Positions 42,204 to 51,414 of a stretch of 64,000 nucleotides of DNA are shown one piece after another. Position numbers and translations under genes: made by a program. The stretch is from positions 7,312 to 71,311 of the forward strand of contig JBBDMW010000042.1 of the NCBI GenBank assembly GCA_040878005.1, read 5' to 3'. Source of the DNA: JBBDMW01 sp040878005 (GTDB taxonomy: Bacteria; Chloroflexota; Dehalococcoidia; Lucifugimonadales; Lucifugimonadaceae). Within the stretch, counting starts at the first letter, position 1. Every line of letters begins with the position of its first letter. A model generated the notes under the pieces. It was not told where the DNA came from, searched no databases, and worked only from the letters and a program-made list of their open reading frames with translations.

Positions 42204-43622
42204 CTAGCCGCGACGTGGAATCACTTCCACCGAGTCAGTAGCGACAATGATCCGCTCCACCAGGGAGTCTATGGCCTTCCGGGCGGCTTCAGGATGGCCC
42301 CCAATCGCTAGTTGAAGAGCGCTCCCGGCGTCGCCAAGCCCTGCCTCAGGCTCTGAGCGAGCCGATGCCCGTGCCTGGCGCAGGTCGCTCAATGGTTGCC
42401 GCAAGTCGAATATCCCGCCGTAACCAGATGACACCGCCCTGACAGAGCGCATGAACTCACGCTCCACCGCAGCGATGCGTCCCTTTTCTGGACCAGCGAC
42501 ATCCGCGTCATCCATCGTTGCAGCCAGGCTTGCCACCGCCCTGTCGCTCCATTGCCGCAACTCAGCCCTGACCGCATCTTCCAGGTCGTCCGCCCGCCAT
42601 GACGGATGGGACTCAACCTGATCCCTGGCCTTGCGTGGAGGGCGGGAAGGACATTCGTAGTACCTGTATGACCGCTGCATTGGGGTCCCGTCTTTGCGCC
42701 TCCACGCCCTGTGCCGGGTCATGCCAAACACGCCTCGCCCGCACACCGCACACCGCACCATTCCTCCGAGCATGTACGGCTCTTCAGCCGATGGCCGGCG
42801 TGCGGGCCGACGCGACTCCAGTACCGCCTGCGCCCTGTTGAACAGGGACCTGTCAACTATGGGCTGGTGACTTTTCACAATCCTGATGCCATACCGGGCA
42901 TAGGTGCCCAGGTACGTGCGGTTGCGCAAAATCCCCGCCACACTGACCTGTGTCCACGCGTGCCCCCGCCTCGTGCGAAGTCCCTGGTCATTCAGGCGCT
43001 GGGCAATCGTCCGCAGGCCAATGCCCCCCTTGGCAGGCTCTCGCCACTTCGGCTCCGGACCCGCGTACCACTCGAACACGTCCTGGATGACACGCGCCTC
43101 GCCGGGCACCGGCTTCAGCTGGCCGTCCACGCCGGCAACATAGCCATACGGCGTCCGCCCCAGTACCTCGCCGCGGGAGGCCTTCGCCATGATGGCCTCC
43201 CGTATCCGCCGCTGCCGCCCCGGTGAACGGCCCTTGATGCCGAGATACTCCACGCCATTCTGGAGAGGATCAGGCAGGTCAGGGTCCGTGCAGCGCACCT
43301 CCGCGCCGAGGCCGTACAGGTCAATGAGCCGGGCGACCAGCGTCTCGAGGTCTTCTGCCAGGTGAGTGCTGTCGGGAATTATGACCAGCGCAAGGCGGGC
43401 ATCAGGGCCGGTGAACGAGTCGACCAGCCGCTGGTAGCGTTCAGCCTGCGCCTCGCCATCTTCATCGCCACCGAACATGCCAATCAACTGGTGACTGTTC
43501 TGCCGGCAGTAAAGCTCAATCTCTTCGACAGGATCGGCTTGTTGCAGATGTGAAGTTACTGCGCCGCCCTGGGACGCAGACGCACGCGAACGGCGGCTAT
43601 GGTAAAAGCCAATGGCCCTCAC
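42204..43622 (-). CDS. Large serine recombinase with degenerate catalytic domain
   Basis: A 472-residue protein with the layout of large serine recombinases: an N-terminal resolvase-like domain (1-120), the Recombinase domain (about 150-260: RTPYGYVAGVDG, TIAQRLNDQGLRTRRG, WTQVSVAGILRNRTYLG), and a zinc beta-ribbon (about 300-330: MVRCAVCGRGVFG, YYECPSRP) with a coiled-coil end. The catalytic region is eroded: the usual Y-x-R-V-S near the start reads FYHSRRSRAS, and the KLDRLSR motif is replaced by PDSTHLAED. It starts four bases after a zinc-ribbon gene, so it is probably inactive or domesticated rather than part of a mobile element. Confidence 0.8.
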   Translation of the reverse strand: MRAIGFYHSRRSRASASQGGAVTSHLQQADPVEEIELYCRQNSHQLIGMFGGDEDGEAQAERYQRLVDSFTGPDARLALVIIPDSTHLAEDLETLVARLIDLYGLGAEVRCTDPDLPDPLQNGVEYLGIKGRSPGRQRRIREAIMAKASRGEVLGRTPYGYVAGVDGQLKPVPGEARVIQDVFEWYAGPEPKWREPAKGGIGLRTIAQRLNDQGLRTRRGHAWTQVSVAGILRNRTYLGTYARYGIRIVKSHQPIVDRSLFNRAQAVLESRRPARRPSAEEPYMLGGMVRCAVCGRGVFGMTRHRAWRRKDGTPMQRSYRYYECPSRPPRKARDQVESHPSWRADDLEDAVRAELRQWSDRAVASLAATMDDADVAGPEKGRIAAVEREFMRSVRAVSSGYGGIFDLRQPLSDLRQARASARSEPEAGLGDAGSALQLAIGGHPEAARKAIDSLVERIIVATDSVEVIPRRG

Positions 43623-43626
43623 CGGC

Positions 43627-44328
43627 CTATTCTGCTAGGAGTATGCGTCCGCAACTGCTGCACGGCACCAGGCCGGTAGTGTTGCGAATGCGGGCTATTT
43701 CACCCAGTGGAAGCCGGACCCTGCAGCCCTGGCAAACACCGCGCTCCACGCGTACAACGGCCACGCCACCCTTGCTTGGCAGGAGCGCGTTGTACAGGGC
43801 GAGGTCGCCTGGCGGTATGCCGGTGGTGGCGGACACACGCTGCTCGCCCATCTCGGCATATTCTCTGCCGAGCCGCACCTTCTCAGCCTGCAATTCCGCC
43901 TCTGTGGTCTTCCAGGCCTCTTCCCGCTCCTGCAGTTCTTTCGTCAGGTCTTCATGGCGCTGCCTGGCGTCTTCAGCCCCCGCAAGGGCCGGGCCGACGG
44001 CCTCCTCAACCTGCGCAAGCTGCCTGCGGGCGGCGTTATGCTCGGTCTCAATGGCTGTTAGTTCGCGCACGTTGGTGATTGCGCCGCTGTACAGCCGGGC
44101 TTCCAGTTCTCCCACACGCTCCCTCAGGGACGCCTGCTCTGATTCCAGCTTGGCGTGCTCCACCCGGGCCTCAAGTGCCCGTACCCGTGCCTTTTCGGCA
44201 GCCTCTCTCAATTCAGGAACGCCGCCCTGCGAATCCAGCTTCTGCACAACGGTGCGGTACTCTCGCCGCTTCATCGCGAGTTCCTGGTCGGTGGCCTGCA
44301 GAGTGAGGAGCACTTTAGCTGTGTTCAA
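43627..44328 (-). CDS. CdsZ-type coiled-coil protein with C4 zinc ribbon
   Basis: A 233-residue protein. Residues 1-180 are a long charged coiled coil (ELREAAEKARVRALEARVE and on). The end has a zinc ribbon with CQGCRVRLP and LVPCSSCGRILL, the C4 motif of this family. Homologues are widespread in bacteria and thought to bind nucleic acid or other proteins. It starts the minus-strand pair with the recombinase four bases downstream, so both are likely co-transcribed, a strange partnership. Confidence 0.85.
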   Translation of the reverse strand: MNTAKVLLTLQATDQELAMKRREYRTVVQKLDSQGGVPELREAAEKARVRALEARVEHAKLESEQASLRERVGELEARLYSGAITNVRELTAIETEHNAARRQLAQVEEAVGPALAGAEDARQRHEDLTKELQEREEAWKTTEAELQAEKVRLGREYAEMGEQRVSATTGIPPGDLALYNALLPSKGGVAVVRVERGVCQGCRVRLPLGEIARIRNTTGLVPCSSCGRILLAE

Positions 44329-44741
44329 ACAATCTCCCTAAGGTTGGAGTACGAGCCGGGGACAGTAACTGTCAGTCTAGCGAACTCCGAGGGGTCTGTT
44401 CAACTAATCGTAACGCCAAGGTATCACCCGCAACCTTGGGGAACGGTCGATGGCAGGTGTACATTGGGCTCGTATTAACCCGGAATCGTGCCGGGAACCT
44501 ATATATTGGCCAATCGTTACTAATACCAAATAATCAGCCTGTAGACGGAAGCCCCGCATGTCCGGATGACCAGTCCGCAGTGGCATCCTCGTCCTGAATC
44601 TGCATGTTCCGCCGTCACCGCACGTTCACCGGTCGCCAGACCCAACACATCGTGTGATGACGCGGGAACGCCTGGCCCCGGCGATTACGCCGGCCATACG
44701 GAACGGGTCCGGTTTCCCAACAGGCTCCCTGGAAGCGCAAA
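44329..44741. other. 413-base divergent intergenic region
   Basis: It lies between the zinc-ribbon gene and pyruvate kinase and must carry both promoters. GTTACTAATACC (44516) is A+T-rich. No gene, strong hairpin or repeat was recognised. Confidence 0.4.
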
Positions 44742-46226
44742 TTGCCAACTGAGTACAAACTACCCGACTTCATCCTTGCCCGGCCCCGGACGCGTATCGT
44801 CTGCACCATAGGGCCTGCCACCGGTTCTCCGGAGCGTATGCTCGCCCTGGTCCGGGCTGGCATGTCCGTCGCGCGGCTCAACCTCACACATGGCACCCGC
44901 GAGGACCATAAGTCCTACGTTTCCACGGCCCGTGAAGTCGCCAAGCAGGCCGGTGTGGACGTCGGCATCCTCGCAGACTTGCCGGGCCCCAAGTACAGGC
45001 TCGGTGAAGTCTCCCGCGACGGCATCGTTCTGAACGCCGGCGACCCGTTCGTACTGACTGCAGACACTGTAAAGGCCACCGAAGAACGCGCCACCGTTTG
45101 GCCCGCAGGTCTGCATGTCGACGTTCCGGCTGGCTCTAAAGTGCTTATCGATGAAGGCGCCGTTGAGTTGAGGGTTGACCATGTTTCAGGGGTCGAAATT
45201 CGCTGTACCGTCGAGGTCGGCGGACTGCTCCAGCCGCGCAAGGCGGTCACCGCGCCCGGCAATACGTCCACACTGGACTACTTCACAGACGAAACGGTGG
45301 AGGCCCTGGACTTTGCCTCTGAAGCCGATGTTGATTTCGTCGGGCTGTCTTACATTCGCAACGTTGACGACTTGCGCCGGGTCAAGTCGTACTTGGCCGA
45401 ACGGGGACGCAACCCTCTGCTGGTATCGAAAATAGAACTCCGCGAAGCCGTGAACAACCTGGATTCGATAGTTGACGAGTCCTACGGGGTCATGGTGGCG
45501 CGTGGAGACCTGGGCGTGGAGCTGCCGCTGGCGGAAGTCCCGGGCGTGCAGAGGCGCATCGTCTTCGCCGCCAACAGCAAGGGAAAGCCCGTTATCACCG
45601 CGACGGAGATGCTCGAATCCATGATCGAGTCGCCGCACCCCACCCGCGCAGAAGCCACAGACGTCCACAACGCCGTTAGAGACGGCACGGACGCTATCAT
45701 GCTGTCCGGAGAAACGTCGATAGGCAAGCATCCGGTCCGCGCAGTGGAGTACATGGCGGACATCGCGCTCCGGGCAGAAGAGGAAATGGACTACGAGTTC
45801 CTCATGCAGAGACGGCACGAGGCACTTATCCGCAGCGGGCAGGCCGTGGATGATGCCATCGCCTATAGCGCATGCCGCACCGCAGCCACTCTTGGCGCCA
45901 AGGTCATCCTTGCGTTCACAGAGTCTGGCAGCACGGCGGCACGCGTAGCGTCGTTCCGCCCACGTACGCCAATAATCGCGCTCATGAGAGAGCGGTCAGC
46001 CGCCCGGATAGCACTGCGCTGGGGCATTATTCCCGTACGAGTGCCGGGGTTCGAGAGCGTACAGCAGATGTTCTACGAAGGGTCACGCGCCGCAGTGGAC
46101 GCCGGTTTCGCACAGGATGGGGACCTGGCGGTGGCGGTGGTCGGAATGCCCATCGGCATACCCGGAAACACTAACCTGCTCAGGGTGATTAAGGTGCCGG
46201 AGCCACAGCCAAAGCAGGTCAAATAA
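44742..46226 (+). CDS. pyk: Pyruvate kinase
   Basis: The last glycolytic enzyme, phosphoenolpyruvate plus ADP to pyruvate plus ATP, 494 residues. RTRIVCTIGPATGSPERM opens the barrel, the nucleotide-site RLNLTHGTREDH varies from the usual SHG, the catalytic lysine is in VSKIELREAV, the metal Glu/Asp lie in MVARGDLGVELP, and the substrate loop is ITATEMLESMIESPHPTRAE. The C-terminal domain has AFTESGSTAARVASFRP. TTG at 44742 is the start with GGAAGCG. It stands alone, without other glycolytic genes. Confidence 0.95.
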   Translation: MPTEYKLPDFILARPRTRIVCTIGPATGSPERMLALVRAGMSVARLNLTHGTREDHKSYVSTAREVAKQAGVDVGILADLPGPKYRLGEVSRDGIVLNAGDPFVLTADTVKATEERATVWPAGLHVDVPAGSKVLIDEGAVELRVDHVSGVEIRCTVEVGGLLQPRKAVTAPGNTSTLDYFTDETVEALDFASEADVDFVGLSYIRNVDDLRRVKSYLAERGRNPLLVSKIELREAVNNLDSIVDESYGVMVARGDLGVELPLAEVPGVQRRIVFAANSKGKPVITATEMLESMIESPHPTRAEATDVHNAVRDGTDAIMLSGETSIGKHPVRAVEYMADIALRAEEEMDYEFLMQRRHEALIRSGQAVDDAIAYSACRTAATLGAKVILAFTESGSTAARVASFRPRTPIIALMRERSAARIALRWGIIPVRVPGFESVQQMFYEGSRAAVDAGFAQDGDLAVAVVGMPIGIPGNTNLLRVIKVPEPQPKQVK

Positions 46227-46234
46227 CCTGCCCC

Positions 46235-46259
46235 GGCACGCCGCTGCTGATCGCGTGCC
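46235..46259. terminator. Convergent terminator after pyk
   Basis: GGCACGC (46235-46241) and GCGTGCC (46253-46259) form a 7-base stem between the convergent pyk and the gene at 46309. No T-run. Confidence 0.5.
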
Positions 46260-46308
46260 AACCTTGGCAGAGATGCGCTGCGCCCAGCGCTCCGCCTCGG
46301 GCAGCCGG

Positions 46309-47739
46309 TTAGTCCGATGGCGTATTGGTGTCCTGGCGTCGCTTTTGCGCCTCCGCCAGGTGATCCCGCAAAGACTGGATGGTGCCGGGGTCAGTCGGCT
46401 CCTGTCCGTAACAGGCGGCGTTGAACCGTTCGGTAACGCGTTCCACCGGCACTCCCGGCAGCGCCGCCTGCAACTGTGGCATCCTCTCCGACGGCGTGAG
46501 GTTGGGATCGAACATCATCCCTCGTTTGACCGCCAACGAAAGCGTGTCAAAGTACAACCGGAACACATCGACAATGCCGGAATCCCCTTCCGGGTAGCGC
46601 CAGGCGAGGCCGGCGGCGCCACTGCCTGTCAGCCAACTGGGCAGCAATCTCTTGAACAGGCGGGCGAGGTCGCCTGCCGCATCGGCGTCGCCACGGATCG
46701 ACTCCCGGTCTTCGTCCCGGTCGGACTGCTCCCGGTTCACCAGCTTCCTGAATGCGAGTGCCAGGATTATGAACACTATGATCAGCGTGATGGCCAGGAG
46801 CGGGTACTGGAGGACGTTGACAATGGCTTCCGCGGAGGCATCCTCAGAGCCTCCCTGCCCCACGCTCGGCGTAGACTCCGGCAAACCTCCGGGGCCTTCC
46901 AGTTCAGTCGGCTCCCCCTCCGGGCTGAACATGGAGCGCAGCCAATTCAATACCGCGAACATGACGTAAACGACCAGCTCAAGCGGATACCTCAATACCC
47001 AGAGCATCGCATCCACGATCATGCCCCAGCCGTTGTACAGGAGCCGCACGCCGCCACCACCGTACAGTCCGCCCACCAGTCCCAGCGCCAGCCCAGCGCC
47101 TATGACCGCTACCACCGAACCGGCAATAATCCGCGCCCAGAACCCTCCTGCGCCGCCGGAAGCCTCCTCTGGCAGCCTTGCCACTGCCAGGCCCGCAAGG
47201 CTGGCCGCAAAGAATGGCACCAGCAGGATTCCTGTGCCCAGGTCCTCCCCGCTGATTCGCTCGGTCAACACAGCCACTGCGATTACCGCGATCCCCAGTC
47301 TGAAATCTCGCATCAAGCGCTCTTCGGGGAAACGGTCGGCAATCGTGGTGAACGCCCTGCGCCACAGCCATGTCGCAGTTATAAGTCCGAAAATGGACCC
47401 TGCAACCTGGCTGGCCTGGAGGTCCCCGCCGAACAGGTTCACCGCCCAGGCCATGTCGAACCCGCCACCATGGGACGGGCTGGTGGCCATGGCAACGTAC
47501 ACAGCCACCACGCCCACACCGCCCTGGATCATGGCCAGGGTTGCCAGGTCGCCTCTCGCCCCGGCCGTTGCCCAGCCGACCAGCATGCCCAGGGACATCA
47601 ACGCCAGCACGGCCAGCCACGGCAGCGGTGAGCCTCCAAAGCCAAACACCACTCCCAAGATGCCCAACGCCGCGTAGATCAACGCACTTTCCGCTATGGA
47701 CAGGCAGGCGAAGATCATGCGCCCGCGGTTGTTATGCAT
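46309..47739 (-). CDS. Membrane protein with DUF4129 C-terminal domain
   Basis: A 476-residue protein with about seven membrane helices in residues 8-350. The last membrane segment LLAITLIIVFIILALAF leads to a C-terminal cytoplasmic DUF4129-type domain (GIVDVFRLYFDTLSLAVKRG, PSERMPQLQAALPG, ERFNAACYGQEP). ATG at 47739 overlaps the DUF58 stop by eight bases; the frame is open to 47847. DUF4129, DUF58 and MoxR often occur together, often with a transglutaminase, which is missing here. A role in secretion or cell-envelope assembly is likely. Confidence 0.8.
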   Translation of the reverse strand: MHNNRGRMIFACLSIAESALIYAALGILGVVFGFGGSPLPWLAVLALMSLGMLVGWATAGARGDLATLAMIQGGVGVVAVYVAMATSPSHGGGFDMAWAVNLFGGDLQASQVAGSIFGLITATWLWRRAFTTIADRFPEERLMRDFRLGIAVIAVAVLTERISGEDLGTGILLVPFFAASLAGLAVARLPEEASGGAGGFWARIIAGSVVAVIGAGLALGLVGGLYGGGGVRLLYNGWGMIVDAMLWVLRYPLELVVYVMFAVLNWLRSMFSPEGEPTELEGPGGLPESTPSVGQGGSEDASAEAIVNVLQYPLLAITLIIVFIILALAFRKLVNREQSDRDEDRESIRGDADAAGDLARLFKRLLPSWLTGSGAAGLAWRYPEGDSGIVDVFRLYFDTLSLAVKRGMMFDPNLTPSERMPQLQAALPGVPVERVTERFNAACYGQEPTDPGTIQSLRDHLAEAQKRRQDTNTPSD

Positions 47740-49099
47740 GCGCAGCCGCCTCTTCTCTCGCCAGGTCTTCATCCCTGGCGGACGGGCGTGCAAACATTGA
47801 GTCTCCGGCCGCGGCGCCGAACAGCCGGCGCATGTCACGCACGTCAAGCCCCGGCAGGTCAGGCGCTTCTCCTTCGCCCACGTGGAGCAATATCACCGGG
47901 TGACCCCTGCTGGAAAGCCTGGCTACGTAGTCCACTGCCCCTCGCTGGAACTGGCCGGCCACGTATATGACCGTCGCACCAAACGGCATGGCCTCAGCGC
48001 CGCGGCTTTCGACAAGCTCCTCCACGGTGCGGACCGTCATGGGCCGTACCATGGCCAGCGATTCCATGATCAGCGGCAATTGAGCCGCTCCCCTTCCTGG
48101 GGGAATGACGTTGCGGGTGCGCTCGCCCGGCGGTATCCCATTGGATACCAGTCCAACCCGATACCCGGAATCAATCGCGTGCATGGCCACTGACGCTGCC
48201 CCCGTGACAGCCGCCTCCAGCACCTCTGGCTGAAAGCCCTCCCACGGCTTGTCAGTAGTCACGGCGTCCATCAATATCACCGCGTACTGAGAGACGCTCG
48301 GGTCATACGTCCGCACAAACAGTTCTCCACGCCGCGCGGTCGTCTTCCAGTCAATGCTGCGGACGGGGTCGCCCGGCCTGTACTCGCGGACTCCGTTCGG
48401 GCGGGTTGGGTCGTCCCACAGGCGGACCGGGCTGCGAGCATCTCCAATGGGCCTGGCAGATGGCAGGATGAACCCCGGCATCGGGACTGTCCTCGGGTAT
48501 ACGACGAGGCTCCAGCGGGACTGCTGCTCGTCGCGCCTCGTTGGATACAGGCCAAACAGGTCGCCGCTCTGCAGGTGGGCCGGGCCCATCCGGTAGTGCC
48601 CCCGCCTGACCGCCTTCAGGCGGTGGCGAATGCGGACGCGCTCGTATCGTCCAAGGCTGTTGGTCTCCACTACCTCGGTGCCGCCCATGAAGGGCTGGGC
48701 TGCCGCATCCACGTCCAGTACCTCCAGCCCCAATGGCACGAAGTCTGTCACTTTCACCCACGGCACCGGCAGCGGCTTGCGGTTCTCAAGCGTGAATGTG
48801 ACCTCGATCTCATCGCCCAGGAAGGCGTGATCAGTCGATGGCTCCCGCTCGTAGTACACCTCTTCCAGTGACAGCCGGGACCAGACACGTGCCACCACCG
48901 CCACCACGACTGCAAGGGCGCCCAGTGCGGCCACAAGAGGCGCCCCGGTGGCCGCTCCCACGATGACCACCACAACCAGGAGAATGACGAACAGGTCCGA
49001 CAGCGCGTTGCCCGCGCCAACAGGCGGGGAGCGGAAATTCAACAAGGACGGAGACGGAAAGGTCACAGGATCACCACCTTGTTGCGCCACACTGAACAC
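47732..49099 (-). CDS. DUF58 protein
   Basis: A 455-residue protein with one or two membrane helices at residues 30-75 (LSDLFVILLVVVVIVGAATG) and a DUF58 domain: REYRPGDPVRSIDWKTTARRG, followed by ELFVRTYDPS, the family signature, then a VWA-like fold (YAVILMDAVTT). The partner ATPase at 49233 is 133 bases upstream; the DUF4129 gene overlaps downstream. DUF58 proteins are thought to work as clients or adaptors of MoxR ATPases. Confidence 0.9.
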   Translation of the reverse strand: MFSVAQQGGDPVTFPSPSLLNFRSPPVGAGNALSDLFVILLVVVVIVGAATGAPLVAALGALAVVVAVVARVWSRLSLEEVYYEREPSTDHAFLGDEIEVTFTLENRKPLPVPWVKVTDFVPLGLEVLDVDAAAQPFMGGTEVVETNSLGRYERVRIRHRLKAVRRGHYRMGPAHLQSGDLFGLYPTRRDEQQSRWSLVVYPRTVPMPGFILPSARPIGDARSPVRLWDDPTRPNGVREYRPGDPVRSIDWKTTARRGELFVRTYDPSVSQYAVILMDAVTTDKPWEGFQPEVLEAAVTGAASVAMHAIDSGYRVGLVSNGIPPGERTRNVIPPGRGAAQLPLIMESLAMVRPMTVRTVEELVESRGAEAMPFGATVIYVAGQFQRGAVDYVARLSSRGHPVILLHVGEGEAPDLPGLDVRDMRRLFGAAAGDSMFARPSARDEDLAREEAAAHA

Positions 49100-49232
49100 T
49101 GGCGCTGATGCCTCTCAGCCACACAACAATCTGGCCAAACGGCTGGTATCTCAACAATACGTAGCAACCCCATGACTGGGACGCTTTTGACAGCCTTGGC
49201 CAACCAATCGCGGTGCTGGCAATGCCGGGTTC

Positions 49233-50240
49233 CTAACGTTCTATGGGCACCGGGGTTGCGGCTATGATTTCAGCGATGACTTCGCTGGGGCCATTGCCGC
49301 GCAGTATTGAGGATGATTCCGCCACCAGGCGGTGCCCCAGAACAGCCGAGGCGAGCGCCTTCACGTCATCGGGCAGCACGTAATCCCGTCCGTCCATGGC
49401 AGCGCGGGCCTGTGCAGCATGCTGCAATGCCAGGGACGCCCGCGGGCTGGCGCCCAGCCGTAGCTGCCTGTTACTGCGGGTCGCCTCGATAATGCTCAGT
49501 ATGTACCCGCGCACGGTCTCGTCCACCAGCACACCGTCGGTGGCCTTCTGTGCCGCCGCTATCTCTTCCGGCCCCGCCACCGGCTCAAGCGCTGCCGGAT
49601 CTCCGGATCCCTGGAACCGCTCCAGCATCGCTGACTCCTCGTCATGCGACGGGTAGCCAAGCGCCACGCGCAGAATAAACCGGTCAAGCTGCGCTTCCGG
49701 CAGGGGAAAAGTGCCCTCCATCTCCACCGGGTTGAGGGTGGCGATGACCATGAAGGGGTCCGGCAGCGGCGAAGTAACACCGTCTATTGATGCCTGCCGT
49801 TCCTGCATCGCCTCAAGCAGCGCTGACTGCGTCCGAGGTGTGGCCCGGTTGATCTCATCTGCCAGCAAGAGCTGCGTGAAAATCGGCCCTGCCCTGAACT
49901 CAAACTCCCCTGCCTTGGTGTTGTAGAAGTTAATCCCGAGGACGTCCGCCGGCACCAGGTCAGGTGTGAACTGTATACGACGAAACTGGCAACGCAGGGA
50001 CGCGGCCAGCGCCTTCGCCATGGTGGTTTTTCCGGTGCCGGGGACGTCCTCCACCAGCACGTGCCCGCGGCAGAGCAGCGCCACCAACGCAAGGTCTATC
50101 GCCCCGCTCTTGCCGACAATTACCTTCTGCACGCTCTCTCGTACAGCAATAGCCAGGTCTCGCACGCGGTTGGTCGCGCCGGACGGGACCGATTGCTGCT
50201 GTGTTGACTCAGTCGTCAATGTTGGCCTCCGGCCTGGCAT
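49233..50240 (-). CDS. MoxR-family AAA+ ATPase
   Basis: A 335-residue MoxR ATPase. Walker A is EDVPGTGKTTMAKALA (about residue 68), Walker B LLLADEINRATPRTQ and sensor 1 VIATLNPVEMEGTFPLPEAQLDRF follow. The lid domain has LRLGASPRASLALQ. MoxR proteins remodel or activate partner proteins with VWA domains; here the DUF58 gene downstream is the likely partner. ATG at 50240 has no strong ribosome binding site, and the N-terminal 25 residues are polar. It begins the three-gene module. Confidence 0.93.
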   Translation of the reverse strand: MPGRRPTLTTESTQQQSVPSGATNRVRDLAIAVRESVQKVIVGKSGAIDLALVALLCRGHVLVEDVPGTGKTTMAKALAASLRCQFRRIQFTPDLVPADVLGINFYNTKAGEFEFRAGPIFTQLLLADEINRATPRTQSALLEAMQERQASIDGVTSPLPDPFMVIATLNPVEMEGTFPLPEAQLDRFILRVALGYPSHDEESAMLERFQGSGDPAALEPVAGPEEIAAAQKATDGVLVDETVRGYILSIIEATRSNRQLRLGASPRASLALQHAAQARAAMDGRDYVLPDDVKALASAVLGHRLVAESSSILRGNGPSEVIAEIIAATPVPIER

Positions 50241-50370
50241 GGTTCATGCCTCGGCGCGTTTGGTTGTAGTCGCTCACCAGAGTAACGGCGGATATGCGCC
50301 GTTGCGAACGGTCACGGTCCGGGACCATGGTTTCCGGCAGGCGCCTCGCCCACTGCCGGGACAGTCAATC

Positions 50371-51276
50371 CTAAACGGTCACCACCGTGTTAACGAGCGT
50401 GCCGATACGGTCGATCTGTATACGGACAACATCGCCGGCCTGCAAAGTGAAGTCAGGCGGGGGTATCGTGCCGGTCCCGGTCAAGACAGTGGTCCCATCA
50501 GGCACCGGGTTGTGACGCTGCAGCCAGTCAGCCAACTCATCACATTTCCGCTTCATCTGGCTAGTGTTCGCCTTGCCGTTGAACACCTGCTTCCCGGCCC
50601 GCTCAATGGTCAGCGTCACATCCAGCGCCTGCGGGTCTCCCACCGTTTCAACGGTGGCGATGCATGGTCCTATCGAACATGACCGGTCGTAGACCTTCGC
50701 CTGCGGCAGGTACAGGGGGTTCTCCCCTTCAATCGTGCGGCTGCTCATGTCGTTGCCCGCCGTATAGCCGACTATCTTCCCTTCAAACAGCACGAACGCA
50801 AGCTCCGGCTCCGGCACATCCCATTCCGAGTCTGCCCGTATGCCAACCTCGTCGAACGGCGCTACCACCCTCGCCGCGGTGGCCTTGAAAAACGCCTCCG
50901 GCCGGTCAGCTTCGTAGACCTTCGCGTATACGTCCGGCGATCCGCTCTCCGCCTGTCGTTCCCTCATGCTGTCCATGTAGGTGACGCCAAAGGCCCACAC
51001 TTCAGGCGCCGCAACCGGGGGCAGCAGCATCCGCCCCTCATCGCCGGACTCGGCGCTTTCAAGCAGGTCGGTCACTGACATGGTTGCGCCCGGCCCGCGG
51101 TCGACTAGGGACGATGCAATCGTGTCTATGTCTGCCCCGGCAATCGATGCAGCCCTGAAAAGATCCAGGACTGACCCGATCTGGCTGTTAATGGCAGTCA
51201 GGTCCACAAGTGTGTCGTCAGAGGTTTCGACACCGACGCGCACGCGGCCACGGTCTTTGAATTGGTAGTAACGCAT
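50371..51276 (-). CDS. Fumarylacetoacetate hydrolase-family enzyme
   Basis: A 301-residue FAH-fold enzyme. The metal-binding acids are in WDVPEPELAFVLF (E-x-E) and the later D in GYTAGNDMSSRTIEGENP; PLYLPQAKVYDRSCSIGP is also family-typical. The closest subgroup by eye is 2-dehydro-3-deoxy-D-arabinonate (pentonate) dehydratase, so it may work on a 2-keto-3-deoxy sugar acid, as would fit the enolase-family dehydratase at 39030, though the two are far apart. Divergent from the F420 reductase. Confidence 0.8.
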   Translation of the reverse strand: MRYYQFKDRGRVRVGVETSDDTLVDLTAINSQIGSVLDLFRAASIAGADIDTIASSLVDRGPGATMSVTDLLESAESGDEGRMLLPPVAAPEVWAFGVTYMDSMRERQAESGSPDVYAKVYEADRPEAFFKATAARVVAPFDEVGIRADSEWDVPEPELAFVLFEGKIVGYTAGNDMSSRTIEGENPLYLPQAKVYDRSCSIGPCIATVETVGDPQALDVTLTIERAGKQVFNGKANTSQMKRKCDELADWLQRHNPVPDGTTVLTGTGTIPPPDFTLQAGDVVRIQIDRIGTLVNTVVTV

Positions 51277-51414
51277 TGGGTGCTTTCTTGGAAATAATGG
51301 CAGTAGACGGTACGAGTACCGGCAGGCCTGTCAAACAAGCATTTGGAGCAGGCCGGATGCTACGATGGCTGCAAGTGGATGTCAAAGCAAGCGACCAGCT
51401 CCAGGACGGTTTGA

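Noticed and set aside
42204..44328. Integrated mobile element around the serine recombinase
   Set aside because: No flanking direct repeats, cargo or tRNA target, and the catalytic motif is lost.
46255..47631. 458-codon plus-strand frame opposite the DUF4129 gene
   Set aside because: His/Gln/Arg-rich antisense shadow; the minus-strand protein has clear membrane helices and a known domain.
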